DNA from: Saprospirales bacterium
GTDB taxonomy: Bacteria > Bacteroidota > Bacteroidia > Chitinophagales > Saprospiraceae
Assembly (NCBI GenBank): GCA_016711045.1
Contig: JADJTT010000012.1
Span: forward strand, 186,001-250,000
Length of the DNA stretch: 64,000 bases
Reading direction: 5' to 3'
Position numbers and translations under genes: made by a program. Numbering within the stretch: the stretch's first letter is position 1; each line of letters begins with the position of its first letter. Shown one piece after another: positions 7,762 through 16,497 of this stretch. The notes under the pieces are model-generated. The model had not been told where the DNA came from, ran no database searches, and worked only from the letters and a program-made list of their open reading frames with translations.

Positions 7762-9666
7762 TCATTCCAGCAATTTTCGGGCCTGAATATTTTCGGGATT
7801 GATTTTCAGAATGCGTTCCAATAATTTTCGAGCAGCGAGCTGGTCTTTCCGGTAAAGCCGCACCGCCGCTTTGTTCAGCAACGCCTGTTCATAATCCGGG
7901 TCAAGTGCAATGGCCTGGTCGTAGAGGGCTTCCCCTTCCTCGAAGCGCTTTTGCATGACGAGCACAAAGCCCAGATTGTTGAGCGCCATGGGGCGCTTGG
8001 GGTTTTCAGTAAGCACATAGCGGAGGGTTTGCTCGGCTTCTTTCCATTGTTTCAATGCAACTTGCGCCACGCCCAGTTTTTCCTGAAATTCGAGGTTGAA
8101 GGGCATGCCTTCGGCGGCTTGCTGATAGAAACGGAGCGCGGAGGGATAGTCGCCTCCTTGATACACCCCTTCACCCAGGCGGTAGGCCGTCCAGGGATCC
8201 ATAGTGAATGCATTGGGTATGGAAAGAGATAACCGGGTCAGGGCATTGTAATCGCCGCGCACAAACTGGTAATGCACCAGGGTGTAAAATTCCTTTTCCG
8301 GAGGTGCCTGTGACCGGTCGAGCAGCACATTTACCGAATCGAGGAGGTAATCGGCCTGAAGGTATTTTTCATACAGGGCAATATAACCTTCAGCCATTTC
8401 CAAAGGAGTACCTGCTTCCTTTGTGAGGATCTCCAGCCCCAGAAAAGTGGCCGGGTCTGTAGAAGAAGCTGCAGGCGTTTGCCCACGGATGACGTCTCTT
8501 CGAATATTGTGATCTGTAATATTGACGTGGGGGATATCAATGCTTCCGGAGGGCGGCATGTGGCAATGCACGCAATTGTCCCCTTGTTCCTGCCGGGAAG
8601 CCATGGGAGCTGCACAGACATTTTCCCGGGGTTTACCGTGGCAGTTCAGGCAGATATTGTTGTAATGCGCCGCATCGGTCAGGGTGACGCTCTGGTGTGG
8701 ATTGTGGCAGGTGATGCAACTCATCTCCGACTGCTGGTAGCAAGGACTCAATCGAAGGCGATCGGCCTGGGAGGCCATGATGAAGCGCTCATGCGAGGAA
8801 GTGAATCGCGGCAAAAACACATTCATAACCTCGCTGAGGTGCATACCCGGTTTGAAATCGTAAAAGGTTTTCCCTTCGTTCAATACCGCTACCCCTTGGA
8901 GGTGACACCGCTGACAAATATCCATTTGCAGGTCGCGCGACAAGCGACGGGGGTTGACGATCGTCAGGTCAGCCATGCGGGAGGTGTCCACGTTCTTCCC
9001 TGCCAGGCGCGCACGGGAATGGATCTCCCCTGGACCATGGCATCGCTCGCATTCGATGCCGGCGGGCATGTAGGAAAATTTATTGAGCGATCCCTCCACC
9101 GGGGTGGGGAAGTGGTTGTGGCAAGTAATGCATTCGGAGTTCAGCGCCCGGCTGAAGCGCAGGTTTTCGCCCGTGCGGAAACCGGGAGCAAGGTCCCACT
9201 TTCCTTCCTGGGTATAAAAAGTGACCGGCGCCTGATAGAGATACCCGTTGATATCGAGGATATGCGAGTTGGTATGCTGCCCGCTGCCCACGATGTAGGC
9301 AACCTGTTCCACCCGTTGATGAACGGTGTCTCCATTTTCCACCCGAAACTCGCGGATGTAGAGCACGCTATCCTGAAAATAGGGAAAATAGTACAGGTCG
9401 GCCCGATCGTCGTATACCAGTGCGTGGGGGCCATAGGTTGCATCGCTCTTGGCCGGTGTAGCCCGGTCGAACGAGCGGCCCATACCGGTATGGATGAATG
9501 TCTGATAGATCTCGTCGTGGCAGGAACGGCAATTCTGGATGCCTACATAATCGACTTTGGGGTCCAGGTTTTTATAATCCCCTGCGAGATCTTGCCGGCA
9601 ATACCCAAAAAACAATATGGGGAAAGTCAGAAAAAGTATCCATCGGAGTATGCTTGCCGAGCCCAT
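7762..9666 (-). CDS. Seven-heme c-type cytochrome fused to TPR repeats
   Basis: The 634-residue protein has a hydrophobic N-terminus (about residues 7-22) ending FGYC, an imperfect lipobox, so it is exported as an anchored or lipid-modified protein. Seven CxxCH heme motifs are visible at about residues 46, 179, 206, 251, 317, 339 and 365 (CRSCH, CITCH, CERCH, CQRCH, CITCH, CLNCH, CVHCH). The C-terminal third (about 480-634) is made of tetratricopeptide repeats such as WKEAEQTLRYVLTENPKRPM. The family resembles cytochrome c554/DmsE-like multiheme proteins joined to TPRs; a periplasmic electron-transfer role is likely but the partner is unknown. It starts 20 bases after gldH on the same strand. 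Confidence 0.9.
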   Translation of the reverse strand: MGSASILRWILFLTFPILFFGYCRQDLAGDYKNLDPKVDYVGIQNCRSCHDEIYQTFIHTGMGRSFDRATPAKSDATYGPHALVYDDRADLYYFPYFQDSVLYIREFRVENGDTVHQRVEQVAYIVGSGQHTNSHILDINGYLYQAPVTFYTQEGKWDLAPGFRTGENLRFSRALNSECITCHNHFPTPVEGSLNKFSYMPAGIECERCHGPGEIHSRARLAGKNVDTSRMADLTIVNPRRLSRDLQMDICQRCHLQGVAVLNEGKTFYDFKPGMHLSEVMNVFLPRFTSSHERFIMASQADRLRLSPCYQQSEMSCITCHNPHQSVTLTDAAHYNNICLNCHGKPRENVCAAPMASRQEQGDNCVHCHMPPSGSIDIPHVNITDHNIRRDVIRGQTPAASSTDPATFLGLEILTKEAGTPLEMAEGYIALYEKYLQADYLLDSVNVLLDRSQAPPEKEFYTLVHYQFVRGDYNALTRLSLSIPNAFTMDPWTAYRLGEGVYQGGDYPSALRFYQQAAEGMPFNLEFQEKLGVAQVALKQWKEAEQTLRYVLTENPKRPMALNNLGFVLVMQKRFEEGEALYDQAIALDPDYEQALLNKAAVRLYRKDQLAARKLLERILKINPENIQARKLLE

Positions 9667-9686
9667 AGCACTGCATTTGGGGAGGG

Positions 9687-10172
9687 TTATTCTCCGGGTT
9701 TCTTCGGCGCAGGAACGATGCGCATGCCCATAGCTTGCATACCGGGCAGGGGATCCATCCGGGTATATTGCTCGAGAGTAAACAAATAGTCGCCGGGCTG
9801 GTTGAAATAAGCCCCTGTTTGGAGCGGAATTGTCAAGCGGCAGGACTTGCTATTGCAGCGTCCAAACCAGGCCCCCGATTTGTCGGCCAGTTCGAGCGAA
9901 ACCAGTTTGTCCATGCGCTGCCCGTCGGGAAAAAGGGTGAAGATCCGGATATAACAATTTTGATTAGGGAACTCGGGGCTGTGTACCACTTCCAAAAAGA
10001 GGTCGTACAATTGCACGGTATCCTTTATGGCAACCTGAAAATCGAGGGTATCGGCATGAGCCCACTGCTGACCGGCAAACGATTTTTTCTCATTCAACAG
10101 TGCACGGGGCTGACAGGCCGTGAAAAGCACACTTGCCGTCAGGAGAATCGTACCGATAACCGCTTTATTCAT
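9687..10172 (-). CDS. gldH: Gliding motility lipoprotein GldH
   Basis: The 161-residue lipoprotein has signal and lipobox in the first 20 residues (LLTASVLFTACQ). The mature part matches the GldH pattern: ADTLDFQVAIKDTVQLYDLF, LELADKSGAWFGRC, a Phe-x2-Pro-Gly-x-Tyr-x-Phe stretch (FNQPGDYLFTLEQYTRMDPL) and final PGMQAMGMRIV. GldH is required for surface gliding in Flavobacterium and works in the envelope together with other Gld lipoproteins. The gene begins 3 bases after the dnaJ stop, so it is cotranscribed with chaperone genes. Confidence 0.88.
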   Translation of the reverse strand: MNKAVIGTILLTASVLFTACQPRALLNEKKSFAGQQWAHADTLDFQVAIKDTVQLYDLFLEVVHSPEFPNQNCYIRIFTLFPDGQRMDKLVSLELADKSGAWFGRCNSKSCRLTIPLQTGAYFNQPGDYLFTLEQYTRMDPLPGMQAMGMRIVPAPKKPGE

Positions 10173-10175
10173 ATT

Positions 10176-11342
10176 CTAGCTAAAAAAATCTTTCATCCGT
10201 TCGAAGAATCCCTTTTCCGATTTTCCGGGCTGTGGATGAAAGTTAGGCATTTCGCGGAGTTTTTCCAGCAATATGCGCTCTTCATCCGACAGTTTCTTCG
10301 GCGTCCACACATTGACGTGGATCAGTTGGTCACCTTTCCCGTATCCTTGCACCGCAGGAAGGCCTTTATCTTTCAGGCGGAAAATTTTTCCCGATTGTGT
10401 GCCGGGCGGTACTTTGATCTTGACGCTCCCGTCTATAGTAGGTACTTCCGTGGAGGTGCCTATGGCTGCATCTGCAAAATTGAGGTATAAGTCGTAAATC
10501 AGGTTCTGGCCGTCGCGCTGGAAGTGATCGTGTTTTTTCTCCGAAATGCTAATGATCAGATCGCCATTGGGGCCCCCGTGTTGGCCTGCATTCCCCTTGC
10601 CCGACATGGACAGTTGCATGCCTTCCGCCACACCTGCGGGGATTTCAAGCTCGATCGTTTCTTCGCCAAAGACGCGGCCTTCCCCTTTACATTTTGGACA
10701 ATTAGCCGTGATTACCTGGCCCCGGCCGTTGCAGGTAGGACAGGCCGCAGTAGTTTGCATTTGCCCGAGGAAGGTATTGCGCACCTGGCGCACATAACCC
10801 GAGCCCCGGCAGGTGCCGCAGGTTTGCACCGAACCACTGTCTCTTGCGCCCGAGCCGTGGCATACATCACAAGTCAAATGCTTGTTTACCCGTATCTTCT
10901 TGGTCGTTCCGGTCGCAATTTCTTCCAGCGAAAGGGTGACTTTGATCCGGAGATTACTGCCTCGCTGTCCGCGCGACTGACCTTTTCTAGTACGGGTACC
11001 ACCGCCACCGAAGAAACTGTCGAAGGGGCTTCCACCTCCCATTTCGCCAAAGATATCTCCGAAGTGCTCGAAAATATCTTCCATCGTCATACCTCCGCTC
11101 CCGCTAAAGCCCCCCCCACCTGGAGCGGCATGGCCATAGCGATCGTATTGGGCACGCTTATCCTTGTCGCTGAGCACCTCATACGCCTCTGCCGCTTCCT
11201 TGAATTTATCTTCAGCAGACTTGTCCCCCGGATTTCGGTCGGGGTGATGCTGCATCGCGAGCTTTTTGTATGCCTTCCGGATCTCCTCGTCGCTCGAACC
11301 TTTCGACACGCCCAATATCTCGTAAAAATCTCTTTTTGCCAT
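10176..11342 (-). CDS. dnaJ: Chaperone DnaJ (Hsp40)
   Basis: The 388-residue protein is a complete type I DnaJ, the co-chaperone that loads substrates on DnaK and stimulates its ATPase. Visible are the J domain with HPD (QHHPDRNPG), a Gly/Phe-rich linker (GGGGFSGSGG), four CxxCxGxG zinc-binding repeats (CDVCHGSG, CGTCRGSG, CPTCNGRG, CPKCKGEG) and the C-terminal substrate-binding domain. The start at 11342 gives MAKRDFYEILG, the canonical N-terminus; the frame is open 17 codons further upstream but that segment encodes the intercistronic palindrome. grpE lies upstream and gldH downstream. Confidence 0.98.
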   Translation of the reverse strand: MAKRDFYEILGVSKGSSDEEIRKAYKKLAMQHHPDRNPGDKSAEDKFKEAAEAYEVLSDKDKRAQYDRYGHAAPGGGGFSGSGGMTMEDIFEHFGDIFGEMGGGSPFDSFFGGGGTRTRKGQSRGQRGSNLRIKVTLSLEEIATGTTKKIRVNKHLTCDVCHGSGARDSGSVQTCGTCRGSGYVRQVRNTFLGQMQTTAACPTCNGRGQVITANCPKCKGEGRVFGEETIELEIPAGVAEGMQLSMSGKGNAGQHGGPNGDLIISISEKKHDHFQRDGQNLIYDLYLNFADAAIGTSTEVPTIDGSVKIKVPPGTQSGKIFRLKDKGLPAVQGYGKGDQLIHVNVWTPKKLSDEERILLEKLREMPNFHPQPGKSEKGFFERMKDFFS

Positions 11343-11356
11343 AAGCAAATTTAAGC

Positions 11357-11396
11357 TTAATGGCTCGGAACACAGGCCTGTGTTCCGAGCCATTAA
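11357..11396. repeat. Perfect 40-bp palindrome between grpE and dnaJ
   Basis: Twenty consecutive base pairs are self-complementary around the centre 11376/11377 (CGGAACACAGG and its complement, flanked by GGCT/AGCC and TTAAT/ATTAA). In RNA it would form a very stable hairpin with essentially no spare loop. There is no T-tract on the dnaJ side, so it is not a classical terminator for grpE transcripts; an mRNA-processing or stability element, or a protein-binding site, is equally possible. Confidence 0.85.
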
Positions 11397-11405
11397 AAAT
11401 TGTTT

Positions 11406-12000
11406 TTATTTACCTACCACTACCTTGGGGTGGCGGATGATCCGGTCGTTCAATTTATACCCTTTCTCAATGGTGTCTACAATCTTCCCTTTCAATTCAT
11501 CTGACGGAGCGGGTATTTCCGTAAATGCTTCGTGCAGTTCCGGATCAAAAGCCTGTCCATTGGCATCTATTTCCTCGAGGCCTTTCTGCCGAAGTACGGA
11601 ATACAGCTTTTGATAGACGAGTGCAATACCCTCGCTAAAGTGCTCCTTGCTGTCTCCTGCCTCCGCATTTTTCTTGGCCCTGTCAAAATCGTCCAATACC
11701 GGTAAAAGTGATGACAAAGTGTCCTGGGCTGCCGTATTGATCAGGTCCAATTTTTCTTTGACCATGCGCTTTTTTGTAGTTGTCAAAATCGGCATACATG
11801 CGCATGTATTTGTCCTTGAGTTCTTCCAGTTGTTGTTGCAACATAGTATTTTCCTGCTCCAACTGTTCCTGCTGTGGAGCGTCAGCTTGCGGATCCTGTG
11901 CTTCTTCTTTCATTTCAGTTGCACCTGCCCCGACTACTTGTTCCTGATTGGCAGATTGATCCTTGGGTTGTTTTTTTTTCATTCGAAACGGGTTTTTCAT
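11406..12000 (-). CDS. grpE: GrpE nucleotide exchange factor, apparent +1 frameshift
   Basis: GrpE releases ADP from DnaK. The gene is split across two frames. The first, from ATG at 12000 (or 11982), encodes a Gln/Glu-rich coiled-coil N-terminus ending KYMRMYADFDNYKK; the second continues with RMVKEKLDLINTAAQDTLSS and DDFDRAKKNAEAG, and ends HPKVVVGK. Joined, they give the normal GrpE order (FAEFDNYKR..KE..) of about 197 residues. The break is a run of six A on the coding strand (11770-11775, six T on plus); five would restore the frame. Sequencing or assembly error is most likely; transcript slippage is possible. Gene order grpE-dnaJ is standard. Confidence 0.9.
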
Positions 12001-12017
12001 GTGTCGGGAAATGATGG

Positions 12018-12025
12018 CAAAAATA
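12018..12025 (-). promoter_or_regulatory. Candidate -7 box TATTTTTG for grpE-dnaJ
   Basis: On the minus strand TATTTTTG fits TAnnTTTG and lies 17 bases before the ATG at 12000. No good -33 TTTG at 17-23 bases is visible, so the call rests on the -7 box and position. Confidence 0.45.
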
Positions 12026-12086
12026 CATGCATTTCCACGCATTATCTCCGCAATATGCTTGCCATCTTTGTTTTTTTGTCAAATTG

Positions 12087-12614
12087 TCAGTTTTTGGTGC
12101 GCGCCTGATCAAGGATTTTAGCTATTTGCTCCGGGTTTGGATCAGTTGCGATGATCACGCCTTTGGGGTTTAAAAGGAAAGCTGTGGGCAATTGTTTTAC
12201 CCCGAATAATTGCGCCAGGGGTGAATTAAAAAAATGCAGATTGGTCACCTGATCGAGTATCTGGTAATTCCAGGTAAGGCCATCGCTCCGAATGGCGTTT
12301 TCCCATCTTTCGCTGTCTTTCTCCACACCCACACTTACCACAGTGAAATTCGTTCCTTTATATTGATTGTATAGTGCCACCCACCGGGGATTTTGCGCCC
12401 GGCACGGACCGCACCAGCTGCCCCAAAAATCAAGCAGCACAAACTGTCCTTCCAGCTCATCCAGCGAAAAGGGGGTTCCATCCTGGAGTGTGGCCGTAAA
12501 ATGAGGCGCTTTTTCTCCTTGTATTAATTTAGGTTGAAAATAAAAATATCGCCCCCCGAGGTATAAGACGATAGCTAGAATGGGGAGCAGGGTGGTGAGA
12601 AGGGTTCTTTTCAT
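12087..12614 (-). CDS. Thioredoxin-fold redox protein (TlpA/ResA-like)
   Basis: The protein has 175 residues from the ATG at 12614 (MKRTLLTTLLPILAIVLYLG), which gives a single N-terminal membrane anchor; longer frames upstream lack sense. The thioredoxin motif WGSWCGPC is at about residues 64-71 and the cis-Pro loop LPTAFLL is present, with the typical AlkyL hydroperoxide reductase/TlpA beginning (GEKAPHFTATLQDGTPFSL). It is likely anchored in the inner membrane facing the periplasm, reducing disulfides, for example in cytochrome c maturation. It lies upstream of grpE on the same strand with an 86-base gap. Confidence 0.88.
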   Translation of the reverse strand: MKRTLLTTLLPILAIVLYLGGRYFYFQPKLIQGEKAPHFTATLQDGTPFSLDELEGQFVLLDFWGSWCGPCRAQNPRWVALYNQYKGTNFTVVSVGVEKDSERWENAIRSDGLTWNYQILDQVTNLHFFNSPLAQLFGVKQLPTAFLLNPKGVIIATDPNPEQIAKILDQARTKN

Positions 12615-12718
12615 TAGAAGAAAATAATTTAAATTCGCCTGGCCCGGGAAATTTTTTTCGCTGGCTAATAAAGCATGAAAACAATACAATCGCACTCGTA
12701 GTTTTTAAAAGAAAGTAC

Positions 12719-13616
12719 ATGCTCGTAATCGACCCGAAATCAACCTCTGTGAAGGACCTGCACCAGTTCATGGTGGGGTCTATCGCTCCCCGTCCTATTG
12801 CCTTTGTAAGCACCATCGACGAGGAAGGCCGCCCTAATCTGGCGCCGTATTCCTTTTTTAACGCATTCAGCTCCAACCCGCCGGTCGTGATCTTCTCCTC
12901 CAACCGCCGCGTAAAGGACAATACGACCAAAGACACGTTGTCCAATGTCCTGGCCACCAAGGAAGTAGTGATCAACGTGGTCAATTACTCCATTGTCCGC
13001 CAAATGGCTATTGCAAGCGGCCGTTTTGCGAAGGGGGTCAGCGAGTTTGAAAAAGCGGGCCTAACGCCCATTGCCTCCGATTTGGTCAAGCCGTTCCGCG
13101 TCAAGGAGAGTCCTGTCCAGCTGGAATGTAAAGTCGCCGATGTGATCACCCTTGGAGAGCATGGAGGCGCGGGACATTTGGTCATCTGCCACGTATTGCG
13201 AATGCATATCGACGAACGCGTGGTGGATGAGCACAACCGCATCAACCCCCACAAATTGGACCTGATGGGACGAATGGGCCGTGCCTACTACGTTCGGGCA
13301 AGTGGGGATGCTATTTATACCATCCCACAATCTGAAGAGGATGTCCCCATCGGGTTTGACCAACTGCCCCCGCGGATCAAATTCAGCAAGGTGCTGACGG
13401 GGGAATGAGGTGGGTCACCTGGCAGGGCTGGTTGATCTCCCCAGCAAGGAAGAATCAATGGCGGTTTCGCAAACTGACCAACGGGTGAAGATGATTTTGG
13501 CAGGGCCGGCTCCGCTGGATGAGTTGCATACCTACGTGGCCGAATTATTGGTACACGAAGATAAACGGGATTATGCCGGTAAAGTAGCCTGGATAGGCGA
13601 ATACCTAAACCTCTGA
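12719..13616 (+). CDS. Flavin reductase-like FMN-binding protein, apparent +1 frameshift near the 3' end
   Basis: The first frame (12719-13408, 229 residues) shows the flavin reductase-like split barrel: IAPRPIAFVSTIDEEGRPNL and FSSNRRVKDNTTKDTL. It stops at VLTGE, where homologs of about 290 residues continue with LTGN-x-LG-x-L-x6-LP. The +1 frame directly after reads NEVGHLAGLVDLPSKEE and runs to 13616 (ending WIGEYLNL), matching that missing tail. The shift falls in a run of five G (13399-13403); four would give ACG GGG AAT GAG and a single protein of about 298 residues. These proteins bind FMN; the in vivo electron acceptor is unknown. The 3' end overlaps the convergent folA by 12 bases. 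Confidence 0.85.
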
Positions 13617-14105
13617 TACGCGCTCCAGCACTTTAAAATTGTAGGAAAAAGGGTTTTTCTCATCAGGTGCATGCGGTTCTTCCCGGATGAGCTTCCACTC
13701 GTTTTCAGGCAATTCGGGAAAGAATACTTCTCCGTCAATCTCCACATCTACCTCGGTGAGGTAAAGCCGATCCCAATATTCCTGGCTGTCGCGGTATATT
13801 TGCCCGCCCCCGATGAGGAATGCTTCCGTTTCTCCCGCATCCAGGGCCAATCCCAGGGCTTCTTCGACAGAGTGTGCGACCAGGCAACCGGTAGCGGTAA
13901 AGAAGGGATCGCGTGTCACCACTACATTGGTGCGTTTCGGTAAAGGCCTGCCGATGGAGAGGAAAGAAAGGCGGCCCATTATCACATGGTGTCCAATGGT
14001 CGTTCGCTTGAAATACGCCAAATCGGCCGGGAGATACCAGGGAATCTGGTTGTCTTTCCCAATCACCCGGTTTCTGGAAACGGCTACAATGGCACTAACG
14101 AGCAT
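13605..14105 (-). CDS. folA: Dihydrofolate reductase
   Basis: The 166-residue protein reduces dihydrofolate to tetrahydrofolate with NADPH. Family hallmarks are the N-terminal VSAIVAVSRNRVIGKDNQIP, the WYLPADLAYFKRTTIGHHVI helix with the catalytic acidic residue and MGRLSFLSIGRPLPKRTNVV, followed by FLIGGGQIYR. The length is typical. It starts immediately after the stop of the PBP2 gene (1-base gap), at the distal end of the mre operon. Confidence 0.97.
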   Translation of the reverse strand: MLVSAIVAVSRNRVIGKDNQIPWYLPADLAYFKRTTIGHHVIMGRLSFLSIGRPLPKRTNVVVTRDPFFTATGCLVAHSVEEALGLALDAGETEAFLIGGGQIYRDSQEYWDRLYLTEVDVEIDGEVFFPELPENEWKLIREEPHAPDEKNPFSYNFKVLERVSEV

Positions 14106-14106
14106 A

Positions 14107-15963
14107 TCAGGGTTTATGGATAAGGTCTGTTTCTAACATTAATTTTTCGTAAAATTCCTTTTGAGGGCTGATGCTCCCTTTAAGATATTTCTCCAGCAAC
14201 AAGCCTGCAATAGGGGCTGCATAACGACCACCCCCGCCTGCATTTTCCACATAAACCGCAATAGCTATTGTGGGGTTGTCGACCGGAGCAAAAGCGATAA
14301 AAGTGGAGTGATCGGCCCCGTGGGGATTTTGCACCGTCCCTGTCTTCCCGCCAACCCGAAATTCTGGCACCATTGCCGAACGACCCGTACCTGCTTCCAC
14401 GACGGCCGTCATACCTTGAATGATCGGTTCGAAATACTTTCCTTCGATACCCACCTGATGCTTTTCCAGATTTTGGAAGGCGGGCCGAGCCTCTTTCCCC
14501 ATTCCAAGCTGTTTCCCGAGGTGTGGCTTGATATAGTACCCGCGATTTGCAATAGCCGCAGTCAGGTTGGCCATTTGGAGGGTAGTGAGCAACAGCTCGC
14601 CCTGCCCGATGCCCAAAGAAATGATGGTAGGCGACTTCCACCCCCCTTGATTTTTAGGGTAGATCTTATAGAAATATTCGGAGGTAGGTACATTCCCTCC
14701 TGCTTCATTGGGAAAGTCGATTCCCAGCGGATGGCCAAGGCCAAAACCCAGCAGGTGTTTGACAAAAATATCATACCCCACCTCCGGCTTATAAAAACTC
14801 TCCTTGTCCACGATTTTACGGAAGGTTTGGAAAAAGAACGTATTGCATGAATACTGCACTGCCTGCACGAGGCTCCCTGGGTGCGGGTGAGACCGGCACC
14901 CCCAACTCGACCCTCCATAGGCGTAGTATCCCGGACAATTGACGCCCTGTTCGGGGCGAATTACCTCTTCCTGAAGGGCGATCAAACCTACCAGTAGTTT
15001 AAATGTAGAACCCGGCGGGTAACGGGCCATTACGGCCCGGTTGAAAAAGGGTTTCAAGGAATCGCGACCGATCGTTTGTACCGCTTCACCCCGCCCCTGC
15101 CCGATCCGCAAGAGATTGGGATCATAGGTAGGGGAACTGGCGAAGGCGAGGATCTCTCCCGTCTTTGGCTCAATAGCCACGACACTTCCCACTTTGTTTC
15201 GCAGGAGGTCTTCTGCATAACGCTGAAGGTCAATATCCAGCGTAGTATAAATATTTTCCCCGGCTATCGCGGAAGAGTCGAGCATCCCGTTTTCATAGGA
15301 GCCCACCACCCGGCCAACGTTATCTTTTAACACAAAACGGGAACCTTTAACCCCGCGAAGAACCGATTCGTAGGAGCGTTCCAACCCGCTCCCCCCAATG
15401 AAGTCGCCCAATTGATAATCCGACCCCGGTTCATCGAGTTCTTTTTGATCTACCTCCCGGATGAACCCAAGCACGTGTGCAGCATAAGGCTGCGGATAAC
15501 TCCGAACGGACCGGGACTGCACGAAGAAACCCGGGAATTGATACAAATTTTCCTGAAACCGGGCAAAATTTTCCGCAGATATGGAGTTCAGGAAAATAAA
15601 GGGCTTTCGCTTGCTGAAACGGGGATTTTTCCAATCCTTGTTCAGCCGCGTTTTAAATTCTTCCACATCAATATGGAGGAGTTCGCAAAAACGGGCCGTA
15701 TCCATTTTGGGATCTAACTGATTGTATGTCACCAGGAGATCAAATACCAACTCATTGTTGATGAGCAATGCCCCGTTGCGGTCGTAAATAAGGCCTCTGG
15801 AAGGATAGAGCGTAAACTTTTCAACCGCTGTATTCTGTGCCCGCTCTGCATAGGTCTTGTCCAATAACTGCAATTGCAACAGCTTTCCTACCAGCAGCAA
15901 TGCTACGCCGGCAAAGAGGACCTGGATGGTCAGTTGTCGCGATCGAAAATCATTAGCGGACAT
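14107..15963 (-). CDS. mrdA: Penicillin-binding protein 2, elongation transpeptidase
   Basis: The 618-residue protein has an N-terminal transmembrane helix (about residues 11-31), a PBP dimerisation domain (RGLIYDRNGALLINNEL) and a transpeptidase domain with the three catalytic motifs: STFK at 319-322, SCN at 372-374 and KTG at 540-542. This is the D,D-transpeptidase of the rod elongation complex, cross-linking lateral-wall peptidoglycan in the periplasm. It follows mreD by 12 bases. A rodA gene is not adjacent (folA follows), unlike many Bacteroidota clusters where rodA comes next. Confidence 0.96.
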   Translation of the reverse strand: MSANDFRSRQLTIQVLFAGVALLLVGKLLQLQLLDKTYAERAQNTAVEKFTLYPSRGLIYDRNGALLINNELVFDLLVTYNQLDPKMDTARFCELLHIDVEEFKTRLNKDWKNPRFSKRKPFIFLNSISAENFARFQENLYQFPGFFVQSRSVRSYPQPYAAHVLGFIREVDQKELDEPGSDYQLGDFIGGSGLERSYESVLRGVKGSRFVLKDNVGRVVGSYENGMLDSSAIAGENIYTTLDIDLQRYAEDLLRNKVGSVVAIEPKTGEILAFASSPTYDPNLLRIGQGRGEAVQTIGRDSLKPFFNRAVMARYPPGSTFKLLVGLIALQEEVIRPEQGVNCPGYYAYGGSSWGCRSHPHPGSLVQAVQYSCNTFFFQTFRKIVDKESFYKPEVGYDIFVKHLLGFGLGHPLGIDFPNEAGGNVPTSEYFYKIYPKNQGGWKSPTIISLGIGQGELLLTTLQMANLTAAIANRGYYIKPHLGKQLGMGKEARPAFQNLEKHQVGIEGKYFEPIIQGMTAVVEAGTGRSAMVPEFRVGGKTGTVQNPHGADHSTFIAFAPVDNPTIAIAVYVENAGGGGRYAAPIAGLLLEKYLKGSISPQKEFYEKLMLETDLIHKP

Positions 15964-15975
15964 GTTGCCTTTTAT

Positions 15976-16497
15976 TTAGTCCAAAGGGTCAAATACACGC
16001 ATGTAGCCAAATATAAAAAAGAACGACAACACAAAGCTCATCAGTGTGTTGAGCAAAATGCGCCCAATGAATACAAAGGTAAAGGCCTCTACAGAAAAAT
16101 AAAAAAACAGGTGTATGGCCAGCAGAATAGCAGAATACCTCAGGAACCAGTTGTCGCCGAAACGAGCTCTTGTAGGACTGAAATTGACGTTATACCCTCC
16201 ACGGGGCTCCAACCAGGACAATACTTGCGGGCGGATAAATCCAAGAAAAGTAGCTGTGCTGGCGTGAATACCCGGTGAATAGTAAAAAAGGTCTACCAAT
16301 ATGCCCATGGCAAAAGCAGAAAAAATAACCAACGGACGAGGCGTCCGAAGGGGCAATAAGAAGATGAACAAGGGGTAGACCAGGATGTGAATATAGCTCC
16401 ACACACCCGCATCAAATTCAATGCGCCGCAGGATCAGGCCCTGAAAAAGCAGGAGGCCCAAAAAGCGGAATACATTGGTGAGAACTATATTATTCAT
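15976..16497 (-). CDS. mreD: Rod shape-determining protein MreD
   Basis: The 173-residue protein is very hydrophobic with about five membrane helices (for example YIHILVYPLFIFLLPL and LVIFSAFAMGILVDLFYYSP). The motif GILVDLFYYSPGIHAST is typical of MreD. It is part of the inner-membrane elongasome with MreB, MreC and PBP2. Its start overlaps the mreC stop by 8 bases, indicating translational coupling. Confidence 0.92.
   Translation of the reverse strand: MNNIVLTNVFRFLGLLLFQGLILRRIEFDAGVWSYIHILVYPLFIFLLPLRTPRPLVIFSAFAMGILVDLFYYSPGIHASTATFLGFIRPQVLSWLEPRGGYNVNFSPTRARFGDNWFLRYSAILLAIHLFFYFSVEAFTFVFIGRILLNTLMSFVLSFFFIFGYMRVFDPLD

Noticed and set aside
7562..7765. Minus-strand frame encoding repeated EIFFAPTS
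   Set aside because: It is a by-product of the 33-bp DNA repeat and runs into the oxidoreductase gene in another frame.
13410..13616. Separate 68-codon gene starting at GTG
   Set aside because: Its sequence is the missing C-terminal tail of the flavin reductase-like protein, displaced by one base.
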